Assembly: GCA_002633005.1 (NCBI GenBank)
Contig: NMRA01000002.1
Location: 394,876 to 458,875 of the forward strand
Direction of reading: 5' to 3'
DNA length: 64,000 nucleotides
Origin: Phoronis australis
Lineage: Eukaryota > Phoronida > Phoronidae
Position 1 is the first letter of the stretch. Each line of letters begins with the position of its first letter. The notes below the pieces were generated by a model. The model saw only the letters and a program-made list of their open reading frames with translations. It did no database searches and was not told the origin of the DNA. Shown one piece after another: positions 12,001 through 27,000 of the stretch. The position numbers were made by a program, and so were the translations under genes.

Positions 12001-15000
12001 ATCGTAAATTTGACGCATTTTGTACATTACCTTGGGAGCGATACGCGATGCAAAATACTGGCGATTGAAAGCTAGTGGAAACACATGAACTGCTTGTAAC
12101 GCAGCGCCGTATCTCGCAAAGGGCTGGATGATCTCCCCAAAATTGCAAGCAAATAGTTTTAGGAAACGCGCTCCTATTACGGTGTAACTGACAGTCATCA
12201 AACAGAGACTCCCACTAATGTTCTGCGTAGGTGCGCAACTACAGGTTGGCCTGGATAGGAAAAGCGGGTTGGTAGAAGCAGACAAATAAAGCTGGGGTGC
12301 GGAGAGGTTAGGAAACGAGAGCAGACGCAACTTTGATAACTTTGCAATTTGGAAATAGCTGTGAAAAAGCGTAGTGCAAAATTTATGTGTGATCGGAGTT
12401 AAGTTGTGTGATTTTGGGCACCTCTATAGCAAAACCGGTAAATGTTTTGTATATTTTTGTGTTTGAAAAATTGTGATATCGTTTAAGGTACACCAACCAA
12501 AAATCACCATCTAAAGACAGACTTGAAAACAGCCCAAACTGACATAAATTGGGCGCATGTTAAATCGGATGTCGCAAAACTAGAAATAAGACGCATTTAA
12601 TCACATCTTCCACTGTTGTATCAATGATGACAGCAATAAAATGAAAAACGTAATCAAGAAATTGTATTTATCCCGAAACATTATTATCTAGGAAGGGTTT
12701 TCAATCCAAAAACATTGCAGTGACGAGGCGACTAACACGAATACTCCGTAGACGACACGGTTCACCAAAACATGAGATACATGAAACCAAACAAACCAGC
12801 TGCGTTGCACAAAATGATATCAACAGAAGGTAACAAAGAAGAAAGAAGCTAACGAACTGAAACCACCAGGCTTATACGTACTAACGAAGCTGAACTACTC
12901 CAATAGAACAACAGAGAGTTTCAAAGCAAGACAAAGGACACAACAGATCAGACGAAGGGAACTACTAGCGAATAATAGAACCTAATGGAAATTTAAGATT
13001 CTTAGGGCCCGAAAGAACTGGAGAAAGAGTACGAAAAAAAGACAACAGATGGAGTTGGTAAGAGCAGAAGGGTAAGTAAAAGATCCGTTCGACTATTGCT
13101 ACAAATGGTGGTCAACATATCTACTGCGGTCTTGTTTCCGACTAATAGCAAGCAACAAGAACTGTTTCTAATGAATATTCACAAACAGCAACCATCCAAA
13201 ATGTTTCATCTTTTAAATCTGTCTAGTGGCATAAATGTCCACATTATGCACCTAACTCCTAACAAAGTCAGAAGGCGGAGGAGTTCGGTGTCTTAATCTA
13301 CCAAGATATTGCTCAAAGTTGTTTTTTCTAATATATTCAAACAAGATTGCTGCACTTGATGTGCACCCTTTCCAACCCCAAAATGTTAAACTACACCAAA
13401 GCATGGGATACAGTTAGCCCCTAAAGGTGAAGTGTCCACAGTAATTCTATGTACATATAGTCGTCATACAACACGGGTTCCCAGCGTTACAACATCTACC
13501 CGACCTCAAAACACCCTTATTGCTTGCTATCCGAAGGTGCTCCCCGGGAATGTGTTCAGCAGTGTCGCTGCTAGATATTTACCCTGCTTCCAAAGCCAGC
13601 CTTCCTTGTCGGGGTTGAAGAACGTGTGCATCAAATCATTGCCATCATCTTCTGGGATCTTAAACGGCTCGTCCTTTATACTTTTGAAGCAACTCTGCAA
13701 GGCGCAAGATCGCAATTGGCATTAACCTGTTTACCAGCATTTCACAATAGGTGTGTTTCCATACCTGGCTTCTACATTTACTTTTACTGACCAAACACAA
13801 TGAATGGGAACAAGTACACAAGTGAAATGTAAGCCATAGGCCACATTCAAATCACTAATTGCGAGTTGATATCAGGGACACTGAGACAACTGCGGACATC
13901 ATCTCGGTGAAGCCCTTGTGCTGCCCCTCTGCGAACGATGCTATCACTTACGGCCAATATTTCCCTGGGGAGATCACCGCCATCATTTATGCCTCTGTTC
14001 ATAGATACAAACTTCTCTATGTCCGGCTTGTCCTTGACTGCGGTGTTGTGCAGACTTGTATTGAGCATGATGATCGCAAACGACAGCACGTAGCAGGTGT
14101 CTGTAAGACAACAAGATGGCGTTGAAGCACAGATGATGTAATAAGACACAAAACAGAACTGATTAGATGTTGAGTTGAAACCAAATTTATAATTACAACA
14201 GATACAGGATGGGCCTATTCAAAGATGTTTAAAATTGAGATAATAAATAGAGAACAAACTGAAAATACTCCACCACTAAATAACTGAATGAGTCCTCGTC
14301 ATCTACAGATAAGTAAACTAAATTCATGGCAAGACGACTCCAAATGGTTCATACCTGTCGTTTTGAACATGCTTGGGTTGAGCTCACAGTAACGCTTAGC
14401 AAAGGCTTCCATCATTCTGTCGATCTTCTGAGCCTCTCCAGGAAGTCGGAAACTCCACAGGAATTGCCTAAAGCATTAGGACACAGCATGTTTAAGTGGA
14501 GAGATTATCTTAAGCCATACTGGATAACATCATGTGGGGAGAAAAACCTTAAGCCATACTGGATAACATCATGTGGGGAGATAACCTTAACCCATACTGG
14601 ATAACTTCAAATGGAGATATTATCTTAACCTATACTGGATAACTTCATGTGGGGAGATTATCTTAAGCAATACTTGATAACATCATGTGGGGAGATAATC
14701 TTAACCCGGACTGGATAACTTCATGTGGGGAGATAATCTTAACCCATACTGGATAACTTCATGTGGGGAGATTATCTTAATCCATACCGGATAACATTGT
14801 GTGCAACCAAGCTAAGTGTTGCTGGTAAGTTTCAGTTTCGAACAACTATGTCCCTTGGTTCTGGTCTCTGAGCTCAGTGCCAAGTGAAATTTGATACTAC
14901 AGCTTTTAGCAGCCAAATGGAATTTGAGGAATATATTGCTCAAAAGTCGGAGCTTGTACCCAATGTCAGAAAAAGGCAATGCTGGGCGACACAAATTCAA

Positions 15001-18000
15001 AAATTATGGGAGGACGACAAAATTAGCCTAATGACTGAAATTTTTGAATTAATGAGATACCATACTGGCTGCACATGATACAAAACTCAGTGCACAATAC
15101 TTGGGGAATACGATGAACGCTAAACTCATCCACGTCCCAATTTCCAGAGTCAAAGAAATTCATTTGTTGCTTGAATTCCTGTGTCCCATATCTATGACAA
15201 ACTGATATTTTTTACCACAGTAAGAATTTCTGGCACAAAAGTGTTATGCAATAAACTAACTAAAGTAAGAATTCTTAAAAAGCAACATTTCCCACACTGT
15301 GGTGTTCATTAATGTGACCCATGAAAAGCATGCGTTTATCCAAAGCTTACTTCCGACTTTCTGCAGCATATTTTTCAAAACAGCTATATAAACAATAACA
15401 CGCACAAGGCATTTACAAGGCATTTTTCCTGCATGGCGTTCCTTTGCTTTTGTATACACAGAATTTAATGAGCCAAATCCTGATAACAGGAAACGAGGTT
15501 TCCATTAATATCATATTCTGAACACTTCCACAGCTGATGATGGTATTGGTATAGCATTCAAACAATTTTCAACATTCCATATGGCTACATGTCAACATGG
15601 GTACAGCGGGTCAAAGTTCACTACTTAACCTATCCAAAAGGCCACCAAGGGGTCGTGACCTACCTGAGAGCTTGCACCAGTATCATGTCTGAGAACTCAT
15701 GCAGTTCCACGAATGCCGTCAGAACAGCCAGATTGAAGTCATGCCTGAAACAAAACGAATACAAACATTAGCAAGAAAAGAGCTTTCTGTCTTTGGCGAG
15801 TGACTTTTAACAAAATGAATTAGAATTTGCAACTCTGTGATCAGAAACCAGACTACTCAATGAAGACAAGTTTAATTAATACATAACACAATGTTCTGAA
15901 TGTGGACAAAATACAGAAAAAAAATGTCAGGGATCTTTATGTCCTGCGAGCTATCAGAGCCTGTCTGACCTTGAATTGACCTTGTTATCGCCCCGCGACA
16001 AATGCTGTCACCTTAATACATAATGGGACAGCAATTAACACAAACCACTTACATGGCAAACAAGAGTCAGGTTCACATCCTGGCTGAATATGAGCCACAG
16101 ACGCAACAAACACAGCCAACTTATGATGGAGTATTGGAAACTACAGGCACCTGCACAATCTACATTCGGCCAAAAAACAGCATAATTGGTTCCAGGCAAG
16201 TCGATTTTTTCCGATTTCCTAATTTTGTGAAAAGTCCGCTTAACGTCAGCCGAAATTGTTCAGGGACCATGAGTCAAATCCGTACAAACTACCAAAAAAT
16301 CAAACAACCTCCTCAACAGAATTTCACAAATTCAAAGTAATTTACCCCATTGCTTGGATGCTTGCCTCTACTTTCACATATCACCCCAAAACGATAGCAA
16401 GCAGAGTATTATATAAACAACCGAATATTAACTAATTCCACTTCATACCAACTGGCTAATCGAACATCCTAACCTTTACAAAGTGAAACGAATCTCAGTT
16501 TCTAAATCAAAGTCACACAAAGCAATTTTTCAAACATGGCATAAAGAAGTTTTCAAGCTATTCCACATCACTGACACACTACTTTTTTCAGAATTCAAAA
16601 TTTCAGAACCTCAAAAATTGCTATAACCAGTCTGTGAATACTGAAAGACAAAGTCTAATGGAAGTGGGTGGAAACTGGATCTAATAGACACCGATTGGAT
16701 TTCAGGACTTACTGGGGAAATAAAAACAAGTAAATGGTGCCGAAAAAACACCTTCTATAATTGGATACAAGGCGTGCCGCCAGCACTACAAATCCAATCA
16801 TGTGCGCACAGACCAATGGAGCCTTCTAACAAGTGGTGGTTTTTAAAACTAACAATTTCTGACTTGGTGAGGAAACTACAATGCATGGCACAGGGTTAAA
16901 TTAAACTGAACAAAATATCCAAAATTTATGCCTTGGTTGTGCAAAATTTTAGTGGACTGAGAGAAGCAGATTTCTTCAAAATATGTGATCACAAAATATC
17001 AGTCTGATCTGTGAGCAGAAAAGCATTCAGTTAAGGAAGGGCTGAAGTTGGACAAAATTAGAATTATAATTGCATATAGAAAACCTCTTCAATTCACAAC
17101 ACGATACAGAGGAACACAGACACTTCATTTTGCACTCCAAGTTCACAGCTCACAAATTCTGAGCATTTCTGCTCAAAGATTTGCAGGACCATTAAAAAAT
17201 GTCCAAATTTGGCTAACTTCGGAACACCATATCTGTGAAATGGTGGATAGGATTCGTACGAAACTTTCACAATTTGTGCTTTACGCAATGCTCTTCAAAA
17301 CAGTGTAAGGGACTGTTTTGAAAATGTTACACTTTTGTATGAGAAGCTAACGGAAATAGGACAATTAGTAATACAATTTTTATGAAAAAAATAAGTTGCA
17401 CAAAATGTATTTCAGAAAATTGTAACAGACTTTTAGAAATTTCATCTTGATCACATGCATATCAAATGATATTTTGCCACGTTTTTGATTCCATTATTTA
17501 GCTACAAATGAACTTTTGTTTTTGTTAATTTTTACTAAAAAGTCATGCATAAGTGACCACTTGACAGACTGGTATGGAGCTTTAAAAAAATCAAAATCTA
17601 CAGGCTGCCTACTTTCCAAAAAGCTAATTTCTAGTTTTCTAGATATTTGGCTTAATGCGCAGAGGACCAATGATGTTAGCAGATAAGAAATTGAACACTT
17701 AGTCTGTTAAACATGTCAGAGCCAATAGGAAACAGCTACAAACATCATCTACAGTGAACAGTAATTTGGTCAACTGATACTACCAATCCCAAAATGCAGA
17801 GGAATTTTATCCCCGCGACCAGGAAACCACAGCCGCTCAGGGGGCTGACGGCAGTTTTCAAGTGAGCAAGAACGTGAGAGATGGTAGTCTGCCCGAGCTT
17901 TTTTGGATTGTATAAGACAAGCTGTCATGACTCAATGTTTGCGTTTGTTAAAAATAGCAGCAAATCATGCATGTTTATTGTTCTAGGTAATAATGAGATC

Positions 18001-21000
18001 TGTGCAATCACAGTTAATGTGCGACTAGCGATGATAGTTTTTAGATTGCCCATTCAGTCCATTTGGCTTGTAGTTCCCATCCAAAATACTGACTGAATGA
18101 GTGGCCTGCGATGCGTGGAATGTGGGAATTCTAGTCACAAAATTCAAGAGATTTTCGAGGACTTTTTGGATAAAACTTATAAGACTTTTCAAGACCCTAA
18201 CAGACAAGAAAGCTAACCCCGAGGGTTGTGACAGATGCGGCTGGGGAGAGGGCCCGTTTATTCATACTCTGCTTCAATCCGAACGATAGGTGAATGAGTT
18301 TAAATGTGCCACTTTACGCGCTCAAATTTTTGCATCAATCATTAAACAAATACTAAATGTATCAAAAACATATACAAAATCAAAGTCACATGACTTGTCA
18401 GTCCAGTATTGATTGGCTTTGATAACATACTGACAGGCCCACGATTCAAACCTAGATCAAAGTGAGAATCCCACGAGTAAATAACTTGGTACAGTACCAA
18501 GTCAAAATTTCGACAGATTTAATGCACACACTCCTATTCCTTATTCAGGCAAAACCCACATTAAAAAATTCAGAGATTTCAATGCTCATATATTAAAGTA
18601 ATTTTTTTAATATGGGCTTTCTGTTCTTAGACTGCCCCAAATTTGGCATACGATAAAACCCCATCAGTCTGGGACACAATATGGCTGAGAGTTGAAATTT
18701 TTTTTCTCATTTTTCCAGGTAACATGTATTGCAACAAATTAATGTTTTGTCACGTTCAAGTTTTGATATCACAAAAGATTGTGAAAACTTCTGGGCATTC
18801 ATTCACAGCAATGCAACAAGACCTTATAAAATGAGGAAAGGGCAATTTTGGTGATTAATTTTGTCTCAAATTGGCAAGAATTTACAGTAAGATCAGCCTC
18901 AACACTTTATATCTAGCCTTATCTTGGGTAGGCCTACTTGAGTAGGCCAAGATTCTACATCGACCTAAACTGGACAGCTGGATAGCAGAGAAAGCATCCC
19001 ATTCTCTCATGTTTTAAGTCTACTTACTTTTCCCCCAGGTAGTTCCCAATGGCCGTCTTATATAGTCCTTCCCCTTTGTACAGGAACAAGGCGACATCTT
19101 CGGGTGTGCTCTTCAGAATGCCATTATCAATTAGGAACTCTATGCCCTGAAACAAGATCAGACATCTAACTTGGTGATAAAACCGCAGAGAACCTGTCCT
19201 CAAGGGGAATGTCATTATGTTGGATTCCTTTTACAACAATTTTACTGTCGAGAACTGGAAAGCTTGTTTAAAACCTAGGGGGCCTGTTTTATCAAACATC
19301 ATAAGTCAGGACTTAGGGCAATTGTAACTTCCGTTCTAATTAACGTGACTCAAGAAGGCCAACTTTATGTCTGAATTTAAAGAATTATCAATTTCATGTC
19401 ACTTGCAAAGTTTTTGTTCATCTAAAAATGCTTTGTCATATTTTGCAACAACCTGCTTACGATGACCAGAATTTTGCCATTTGATAAAAAGGACTCCTGA
19501 TTAATTACAGGTCTAGTAATTCCATCATACCAAAGCCACATATCCTTTGGGACTTAAACATGATGACAAGACAAATTGCTACAGAAGCCTACAGAGGCAG
19601 GCGATGCCACTGCTCTACATTTTCTGGTGAACATATTTCTCCACAACCAGCAGCATTTGTCAACACAAGTGACTGTTTGATACACTTCCATTGCACATCA
19701 TTGAGTGAATCCGAAACAAAGAACTGGATATCATAACTCAACACAGCTCATCAGGGATTACATAACACTTGGAGTAATGACTACTACCTTTCAGGTGATC
19801 CACTTTCTCATATAATGCAATTAGAAGTCAAAAATACTGTTAGACAATAGACCCCTCCTGAAATTGCACAGCACCACTCTCATTCTAAGGTAATTACCCA
19901 CCATGCAACTCAGGTGTCAAGCACAAGCTGCTTCTTCATACATGAATGTATTAGTCACTGTCTCATATATCTTAATTATTAGGTAATCCAACAATGTAAA
20001 GCAGACAAACATATTATTGGATTTTGAATTTAGTCATGTAATTCATGTGAATTTATTATGTATATTGATTTTTGCACTAGTATTATCATGTGTTACTTTG
20101 CTAGCAGATTCTTGATGTTTACATAAACTTGTTTTGGATTTCAGTTGAGTCAGTGGTCAATCCGGTGCATCCACGCAATGTTTTGATGAACTCTGTAGTA
20201 AAGTAGATTATGTAATGGTCATTCACAGAATAGTTGCCTGAGACCAAAGGCCATTACCATGTATGGATGGTATGGCAAAAACAAAAGTGTATTTCTTGGA
20301 CTCATTTACTGTTATTCCTCCTGGAATTTTGATTCATGAAGTTTAGTGCATGCAACCCACACAAGTAGCCAGTTGCTGTTACTAGCAAGACTGAGCGTTG
20401 ACACTTAGTTATTGAATACAAGCATCTCACTGATAGACCAAGATACACTATCACGCCTAAAGCTGCTACCTTTAACTCAACTCTTCCTACATGATACAAG
20501 TTCAAATGATGTCACCGAGAAATTGTCAAGAAGGGCAAATATCAGTACTGGAACTGCTCTCCATTTTGACAAGTAGGTCGGCCACGCAATGTTTTCTATC
20601 TCCATGAAATGAGGAGAATTCAATCCAGGGTGGATCAACTGTTACTAATGAACACAACATTGACATAAAATTGTAAAAAATTGCAAGAATGACTAGCAGT
20701 GAATGGAATGAACATTGACAATTTTTAAATTTTTGTTTTCCATTAAATATTACAAATGTAACATAAGAATTTCAAAGCATAGCGTGAATGAATTTCATAA
20801 TGCTCACTCAACACCCAAAGGGCGTGGGGAGAGCAAAGTTATGTTTCCCCATAAGTCCAAACTGCAGTTGTGCTGCTGGTTACATGGCGCTGAGGGCCTC
20901 CTGAGCAAGAAGTGTGTACCATTAGCTGACACAGAAGGCCAACCCTTACAGAAAGGCATATGGACTTGATCCAGTCAAATGTGACACAGGGACTGCACAG

Positions 21001-24000
21001 CACGGCTTGCTGGGAAGTATTTACACAGGTCATAAGGCAGAATCCACAAGGTGCATTACTGATTGCAAACAATAAGAAAGGACCAATGCCCTGTAGGTTG
21101 TCATACAACCACCAGGCCACCAACTACAGTGTACTGTGTACTAATTGGTTAATTAGATTTAATGGAGATAGAATGTGGGGCCAATTCAAAACAGGCTCTT
21201 TTGAAATTAAAGCAACCATCTGCTCCCTTAGTAACAATTTGTAATTGTGTTGATATAATATCTGCTGCAGCAGACAGATTGCCTGAAATGTTCCAATAAA
21301 AATTTAAACAAAAGAAAATGTGTTAACAGTTCACCTAAGGAATGATTCTTGTTATTGCATCAACTAACGCTTAGAGAAAGTTTCATTACAAATATTTCTC
21401 CATTTTGCCAACAATGTCTGAATGGACGAACAAGAGTATCCAAGAATTGTTAAGGTATCACATTAAATACATCGTCATCGGAGGATTGATGAACAAGGAT
21501 AAAAACCCAAAGTAAACAACAAAAAAAAATGATACTAACATTTACACAAAGAATTCACTGAACTTTGACTAGTTCCTGGAAAAGTAATTGAGTAAACCTA
21601 AAACTTGTTACACTGATGAACTACAAAGAGGTGTTGTTTCAAGCAGTTGATCCTCAACATTAGATCTTGCCTGGAGCTTGATATGTGCACTCTGTTACAA
21701 CCATTCATAAACCACATTGTTTACCTTACGCCAGAGATGGGCACAGCAATAATTGGGTTTTAAAGATAAACTGGCAAGGCTTCAGGATGGAGGATATTTA
21801 CATAAACCCTGTTGTGGGTGACCACCTCTGATAATTACTGAGAGGCCTCCCAAGAGCTACAAGTAGGTCGGCTACAACAACACCTCATCAGAGATCACTT
21901 TCAAACTATATAGGAATAAACTCTGATGAGTCCGTATCTTTCACCAAACACTCAACGAGACACAATCTCTTAACTTGAAAGATTTTGCGCTCACTAAGTT
22001 GAGGTATTCGTGCGTGGCATCCTTGCCTCAAAACTCTATCTCGAATACCTTAAGCATCCAACGACTCAAAAGGATGTTTCATTCAACATAATGCTGATAC
22101 TAAATGAATGTCGATGTGAACTGTGAAGTTGGATAAACCTTTCAAATAATTAACCTTCCAGTAATTAACTGACACTAAAGTTATCGCAGTTTGATACGTG
22201 GGTTATCGTAGTATCGCAAACTGGCGCAACAAAAACATTGCACAATAATAAATGAATGATGTGCCATGAATATTTGAAAACAATATATTGAATTAATACG
22301 ACAATCGGGGTTTGGTTTACTGACAGTGACACCTGCTTATAGCTCCAATGAAAGGTTTTTCACACTAAATTCCTGTCCACAGCCATACACCGATGGCCTA
22401 ATTTTCCGCGACCCTTTCCACTAACCACAAAGTTCCTAGTGTGACAAGAATTTTTCCACTAAGAACAAACAGTTTTCTGTATATAAATGACATTTTTGTC
22501 CTATGTTTATAATTAACAAACTGACATTAGATTGACTACCGTATTGTTCAGTACCTGACCCAACTCTTGCTCAGTAACAGGAGCTCATAATACAGTATTT
22601 ACTGACCACAAAGTGCAGTCCACTGAGAACTTAATTGTCAGTTGTATGACGTTGCTGGTAGATGTCATAACACACCACCGTTGTAATTAGTAAATTGATT
22701 TCTGGGAAACGAGCCTCGATGATGAGGCAACATGTCTCGGTAGAGTGTAACACTACCTTTTTCGGATCCATGTTGAACTTGGTCCTGCCTTTGGACATGA
22801 GGTGGACTTTTGGGTCGGTCCTGAAGAAGTAAAAGTAGACGGATAAGACATAGAACAGAATGTATGCCAGTGAAAACTATAAGATAAATATTTAACACAT
22901 TAAGTAAATAAACTTAATGTGTTAATGCTAATGTGTTAAGGTAAATCTCACCAGCTAAGGGCACAATATGACAGACAAATGAAATTACATTTCTTGCACT
23001 TTTTCATATAAGATATCCATCACCAAATAAATGCTTGATAATTTTGAGTTCTGTACCATAGCTTACACAAGACCATGTTTTGAGAAACAGTCAGCAAGCA
23101 ATGAAAAACCATTAATTTTGGCAATTATTCTTGTCCGAAATTTCTGAGATTTTACTGTAAACATATTATGACAGTATGGTTTAAGCAACGTAATTTTTGT
23201 GTGAGCTACGAAGAACATATCAAGGCCAATTCGTAGTAAAACTGAGATTGAATCCAGACAGAACAGTTGGAACAGAGTATTCCTGCTAATGACATCATAT
23301 TTACCCTAGATATATATCCCCAGCCTTTCAGTTATATCAATACCAAACCTGATTGTGCAGTCTAATGGAATACACACAGCCGTGGGCTGTGAGTACCGTT
23401 GCAAAATATTTATGCACACAAGAAAAGGTGACCTTTCAGAACCTGAGAGAATTTAGGAACCTTCAAAAACATCTCTCTGACAGGAGACGCAGATGTTGTT
23501 AGATGCAGGGCCTGCATTATGAAGTAATCTTAACTTCACAATGAGTATTTAAGGAACCTTTAAAAGCCTGTATCTAACACCAGATGGCACCAGACTCAGT
23601 TGATGCTTTACAAAAAAATTCATAGGGAAGGACACATGTTGCCAAAGAAATCCATTCGCATTTACTCGAAGTTTCAAATTTAACATAGAACCAATAGCTT
23701 GAAATACCCAGAGCCGTTATATGACATTTCCAAATCTTCAAAATGGAAATCGTAACGATGGATTCGTGTAAGATTATATTCACTCCACTGCTGCCCTCAC
23801 CTGAAATTCTGTTCAAGGAAACTGCACTGACTGACATCCAATGAGCTCCCATTAAATTCTCGGTTATCAAATTAATGAGTTCAATCGTTGTAAACAAAAA
23901 ACTTCCAAAATAATTAACTTGACTCCATCAGAGATAAGAGCTTCCAGTTGGTCAACCAATCATGAGATTTTAAGTCCACAACAAATAGAGTTGTACTTTG

Positions 24001-27000
24001 TTATCGGGTTGGCTCGATGTGGTCTTGAAAATTGACCATTAATACCAATACAAAATAAACGCAAAAGGTCATGATCAAAATTTGATAAGTTCCAGTTAAA
24101 CCGCACCTTTAAACCCTCTCGAGAGAGCTCAAAGGAAACACAACTGATAACCTGAAATCATTACGAAATTATCATGTCAACGAATATATTTCACCTAGTC
24201 ATTCAAAATATACACTAGAAGACACTTTTCAAACATGAATTTAATTTCCATGTATTGTAAAAGGCTCACCAATGGCAGGCACGTGAAACTATTTCTGTTA
24301 TTTTTCATAAATGGTAAGCAGCACTAAATAAAAGCTATGTCATTTTAAAGATATGTACTATTGCTACCATCAGATGATATTTTAAGGAACTGCGGGCTTT
24401 GAAAACTATGTTCTAAAGATGGTCTTGGAAACTGAAAAGCAGTTAACGTTCACAATTTTTTCCTGAAATTGATGTTACTTTACTCTACATTTACTTGCTG
24501 CCACAATGCAAATTTCAACACTGGACCACCAAGTGTTAACATGACCACTATTACCACCTCAAAAAACAATTAAACCCAGCTTTGTTTGGACAAGCACTGA
24601 CCATCCATCACATATGTTGGAAGGAGCACTCAGAGAAGGATTCAGGACACTAGAGGCTCAAACAAACAGGAGAAAGAGGTTTATTTACTTGACACCAGGA
24701 CACGACCTTTGCTCTCCTGGTTGCCCAAGAAAGGTAGGTCGGGCAAGGTTAGGTCACCAGACCAGGAGAAGAGTTGAACCATACCCTATCATTCAAACTT
24801 CTTAAAGCCTCAGTGCATCCACTTTCATTGGTAAAATCACTAACATGACATGGTCCAATACAGCAGAAGTCGCGGATTTCTATTCAAACTGCACTGCTCA
24901 CCTTTGGCTTACTGTGTTGAACGAAGCCCATTCAGGGCTCGATGCTTAGGATAACGTCAACTCGACAAATGCAATTTGGCAAAATTCTCCAGTCACCAAA
25001 TGAGAAATGAGGTTGCCAAAACAAGGAGAAAGTCCGGGCCCCCAAAAAAGCGGAAATGACAAACAGGATATCTGAACTGAAGAACTGACTATATATGTTC
25101 TCTTTTGTATGTGCTCCAATGTGTGAGTGACGACTTGTTAGGGATTTGGGATTTTTACCAGGTTGTCAAACGAATTCTACTAGTAAGTCACTAAATTAAG
25201 CTAGCTCTGCCATTATTATGCAAGTTAAGTGAATGATACAAAAACAAGCCCAGCTGCCATTCCCAGCTGTTAAGCAAACCAAATACCTAATTGTCAGTTA
25301 CTTCCTAAGGCCTTACATCTGACCACATTAAAAACTTAAATCCTAATGTCTCAGACTAGCAGACAAATAAAACATTTAAATGCCCATTTTAATTCATTAA
25401 ACATGTGCGTGAGGGGAAATACCAAAAAACTGCGATTATAAAAAACCTGGACAGTTGTACACACAAGAGATCTGTTATTTCCCCGGGCCACTGATTACTT
25501 TCCATTCCATAAAGCTTTCTTAATGCCCTATAATGTGTACTATTCACCTTGGTGTTCCATCTAGAACACAAGTCAATGAAGGGTTCAATGCACTTACATG
25601 ATACAGAAACGATCCAGTGAACAGAATATGAAAGCAACCCCGCACAACAAAACGCATGTTTTGGTTATCTTGTAGAAGCATTTTTCTGCCTTGATTAATG
25701 TTTCCTTTGCCATCATGTACTATCCGTGGAACAACATAAAGCGATGTAAATGGCCCAAGAAAGGACCTGTATCTGGGTTCCGCATTCACATTCACTATAG
25801 CAAACACGAATAACATGCACAGACTGTGTCCAATACGGACAAGACACCGTGAATACAACCAATATGTTGGCTCTTAGATGGGCTGTTTATATCACCTTCT
25901 GCAGTAACAAGTACTGTACATGCTTGCCAAGGGGACAGTTATTGGCATTAAATTTTTCCGTACTTTACTAAACATAACANCCCGCTGCTTTCCCATTAGC
26001 AGTCTACCCCATGTTGACAGTAGTTTATTCTAACACCCTTGTATTCTGCATGCTACTACCTAACTGTGCTTTGATCTGGGTTAACCATTAAAGGTGAGGC
26101 ACTTTACCCACGCACTGTTCCAGTTTAAAGGAATACCTTTGAACGCAAGTCAAACCTTATCAGAATCACCATATGCTTTGTGCATCACAATTATTTTTCA
26201 GCATGTTCAAGTCCTCACTAATGAGATCGATGGTGAACTACCACAGTTTTAATGTGCTCTGGGTCAAATGGAAGTATCTGATCTTCCATGAATTCATCTC
26301 AAGCCGGAATGCTTTCAGAGTCCGACCAATAGATCTAGAGAGAATAAGAGAGGTCTGGTCAAACTACATCAGGGTCAGAAACCAGAAATGTTTCCAGACC
26401 CTGACTTTACTCAGCCAAGCCATTAAAAAGCTCATGCCAGGGTCTGACATCCACAGGCTGTGATATGAAATGAACAATTTGTAATTTAAGACATAGGGAA
26501 GGTTGAAGTTATTTGTGGATTAAACAAAACTTCAATATCTCATAAAAAGGCATTAAGGGTGTACAATACATTTTCAATTGGTTTAACCAAACTTCACTAA
26601 ATATTATTAAGAACTGACAACTTAATTATACAGTGCCAATCAAATAAGTATGGAAATGAAAATGATACTAGTGGAATAGAAAATTGATCTACAGTTTTCA
26701 AGATTAAGGAATGAATTGTATGGACAATTATGAGTCAAGATGGCTTTTTGAAAGTTGAAAATTAGGTGAGTGAAGTATGTGTCNTGAAGAAGCATTTTTC
26801 TGCCTTGATTAATGTTTCCTTTGCCATCATGTACTATCCGTGGAACAACATAAAGCGATGTAAATGGCCCAAGGAAGGCCCCGTATCTGGGTTCCGCATT
26901 CACATTCACTACAGCAAACACGAATAACATGCACAAACTGTGTCTAACAGGGAGAAGACACCGTGAATACAACCAATATGTTGGCTCTTAGATGGGCTGT

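Larger units (their letters stand above)
5858..13582. other. Cytohesin intron 9 (7.7 kb)
   Basis: No exon is recognised here. It contains a hAT-like MITE (8405-8640) and TTAA MITE copy B. A more CpG-rich part at about 11990-12340 has an open frame of 113 codons on the minus strand with no recognisable domain. A mammal-like 3-nt microexon cannot be detected by eye. Confidence 0.6.

Noticed and set aside
11676-12330. Three overlapping minus-strand open frames (97-132 codons) as a possible gene
   Set aside because: They overlap in different frames, resemble no family, and have no splice partner consistent with cytohesin.
14495-14800. CRISPR-like array
   Set aside because: Units repeat head to tail without unique spacers in animal DNA; it is a minisatellite, as are 2392-2524, 46570-46746 and 51775-51921.
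24934-24960. Second full copy of the CAGGGCTCGA element
   Set aside because: Only about 14 bp of the end match, and no opposite end was found nearby.
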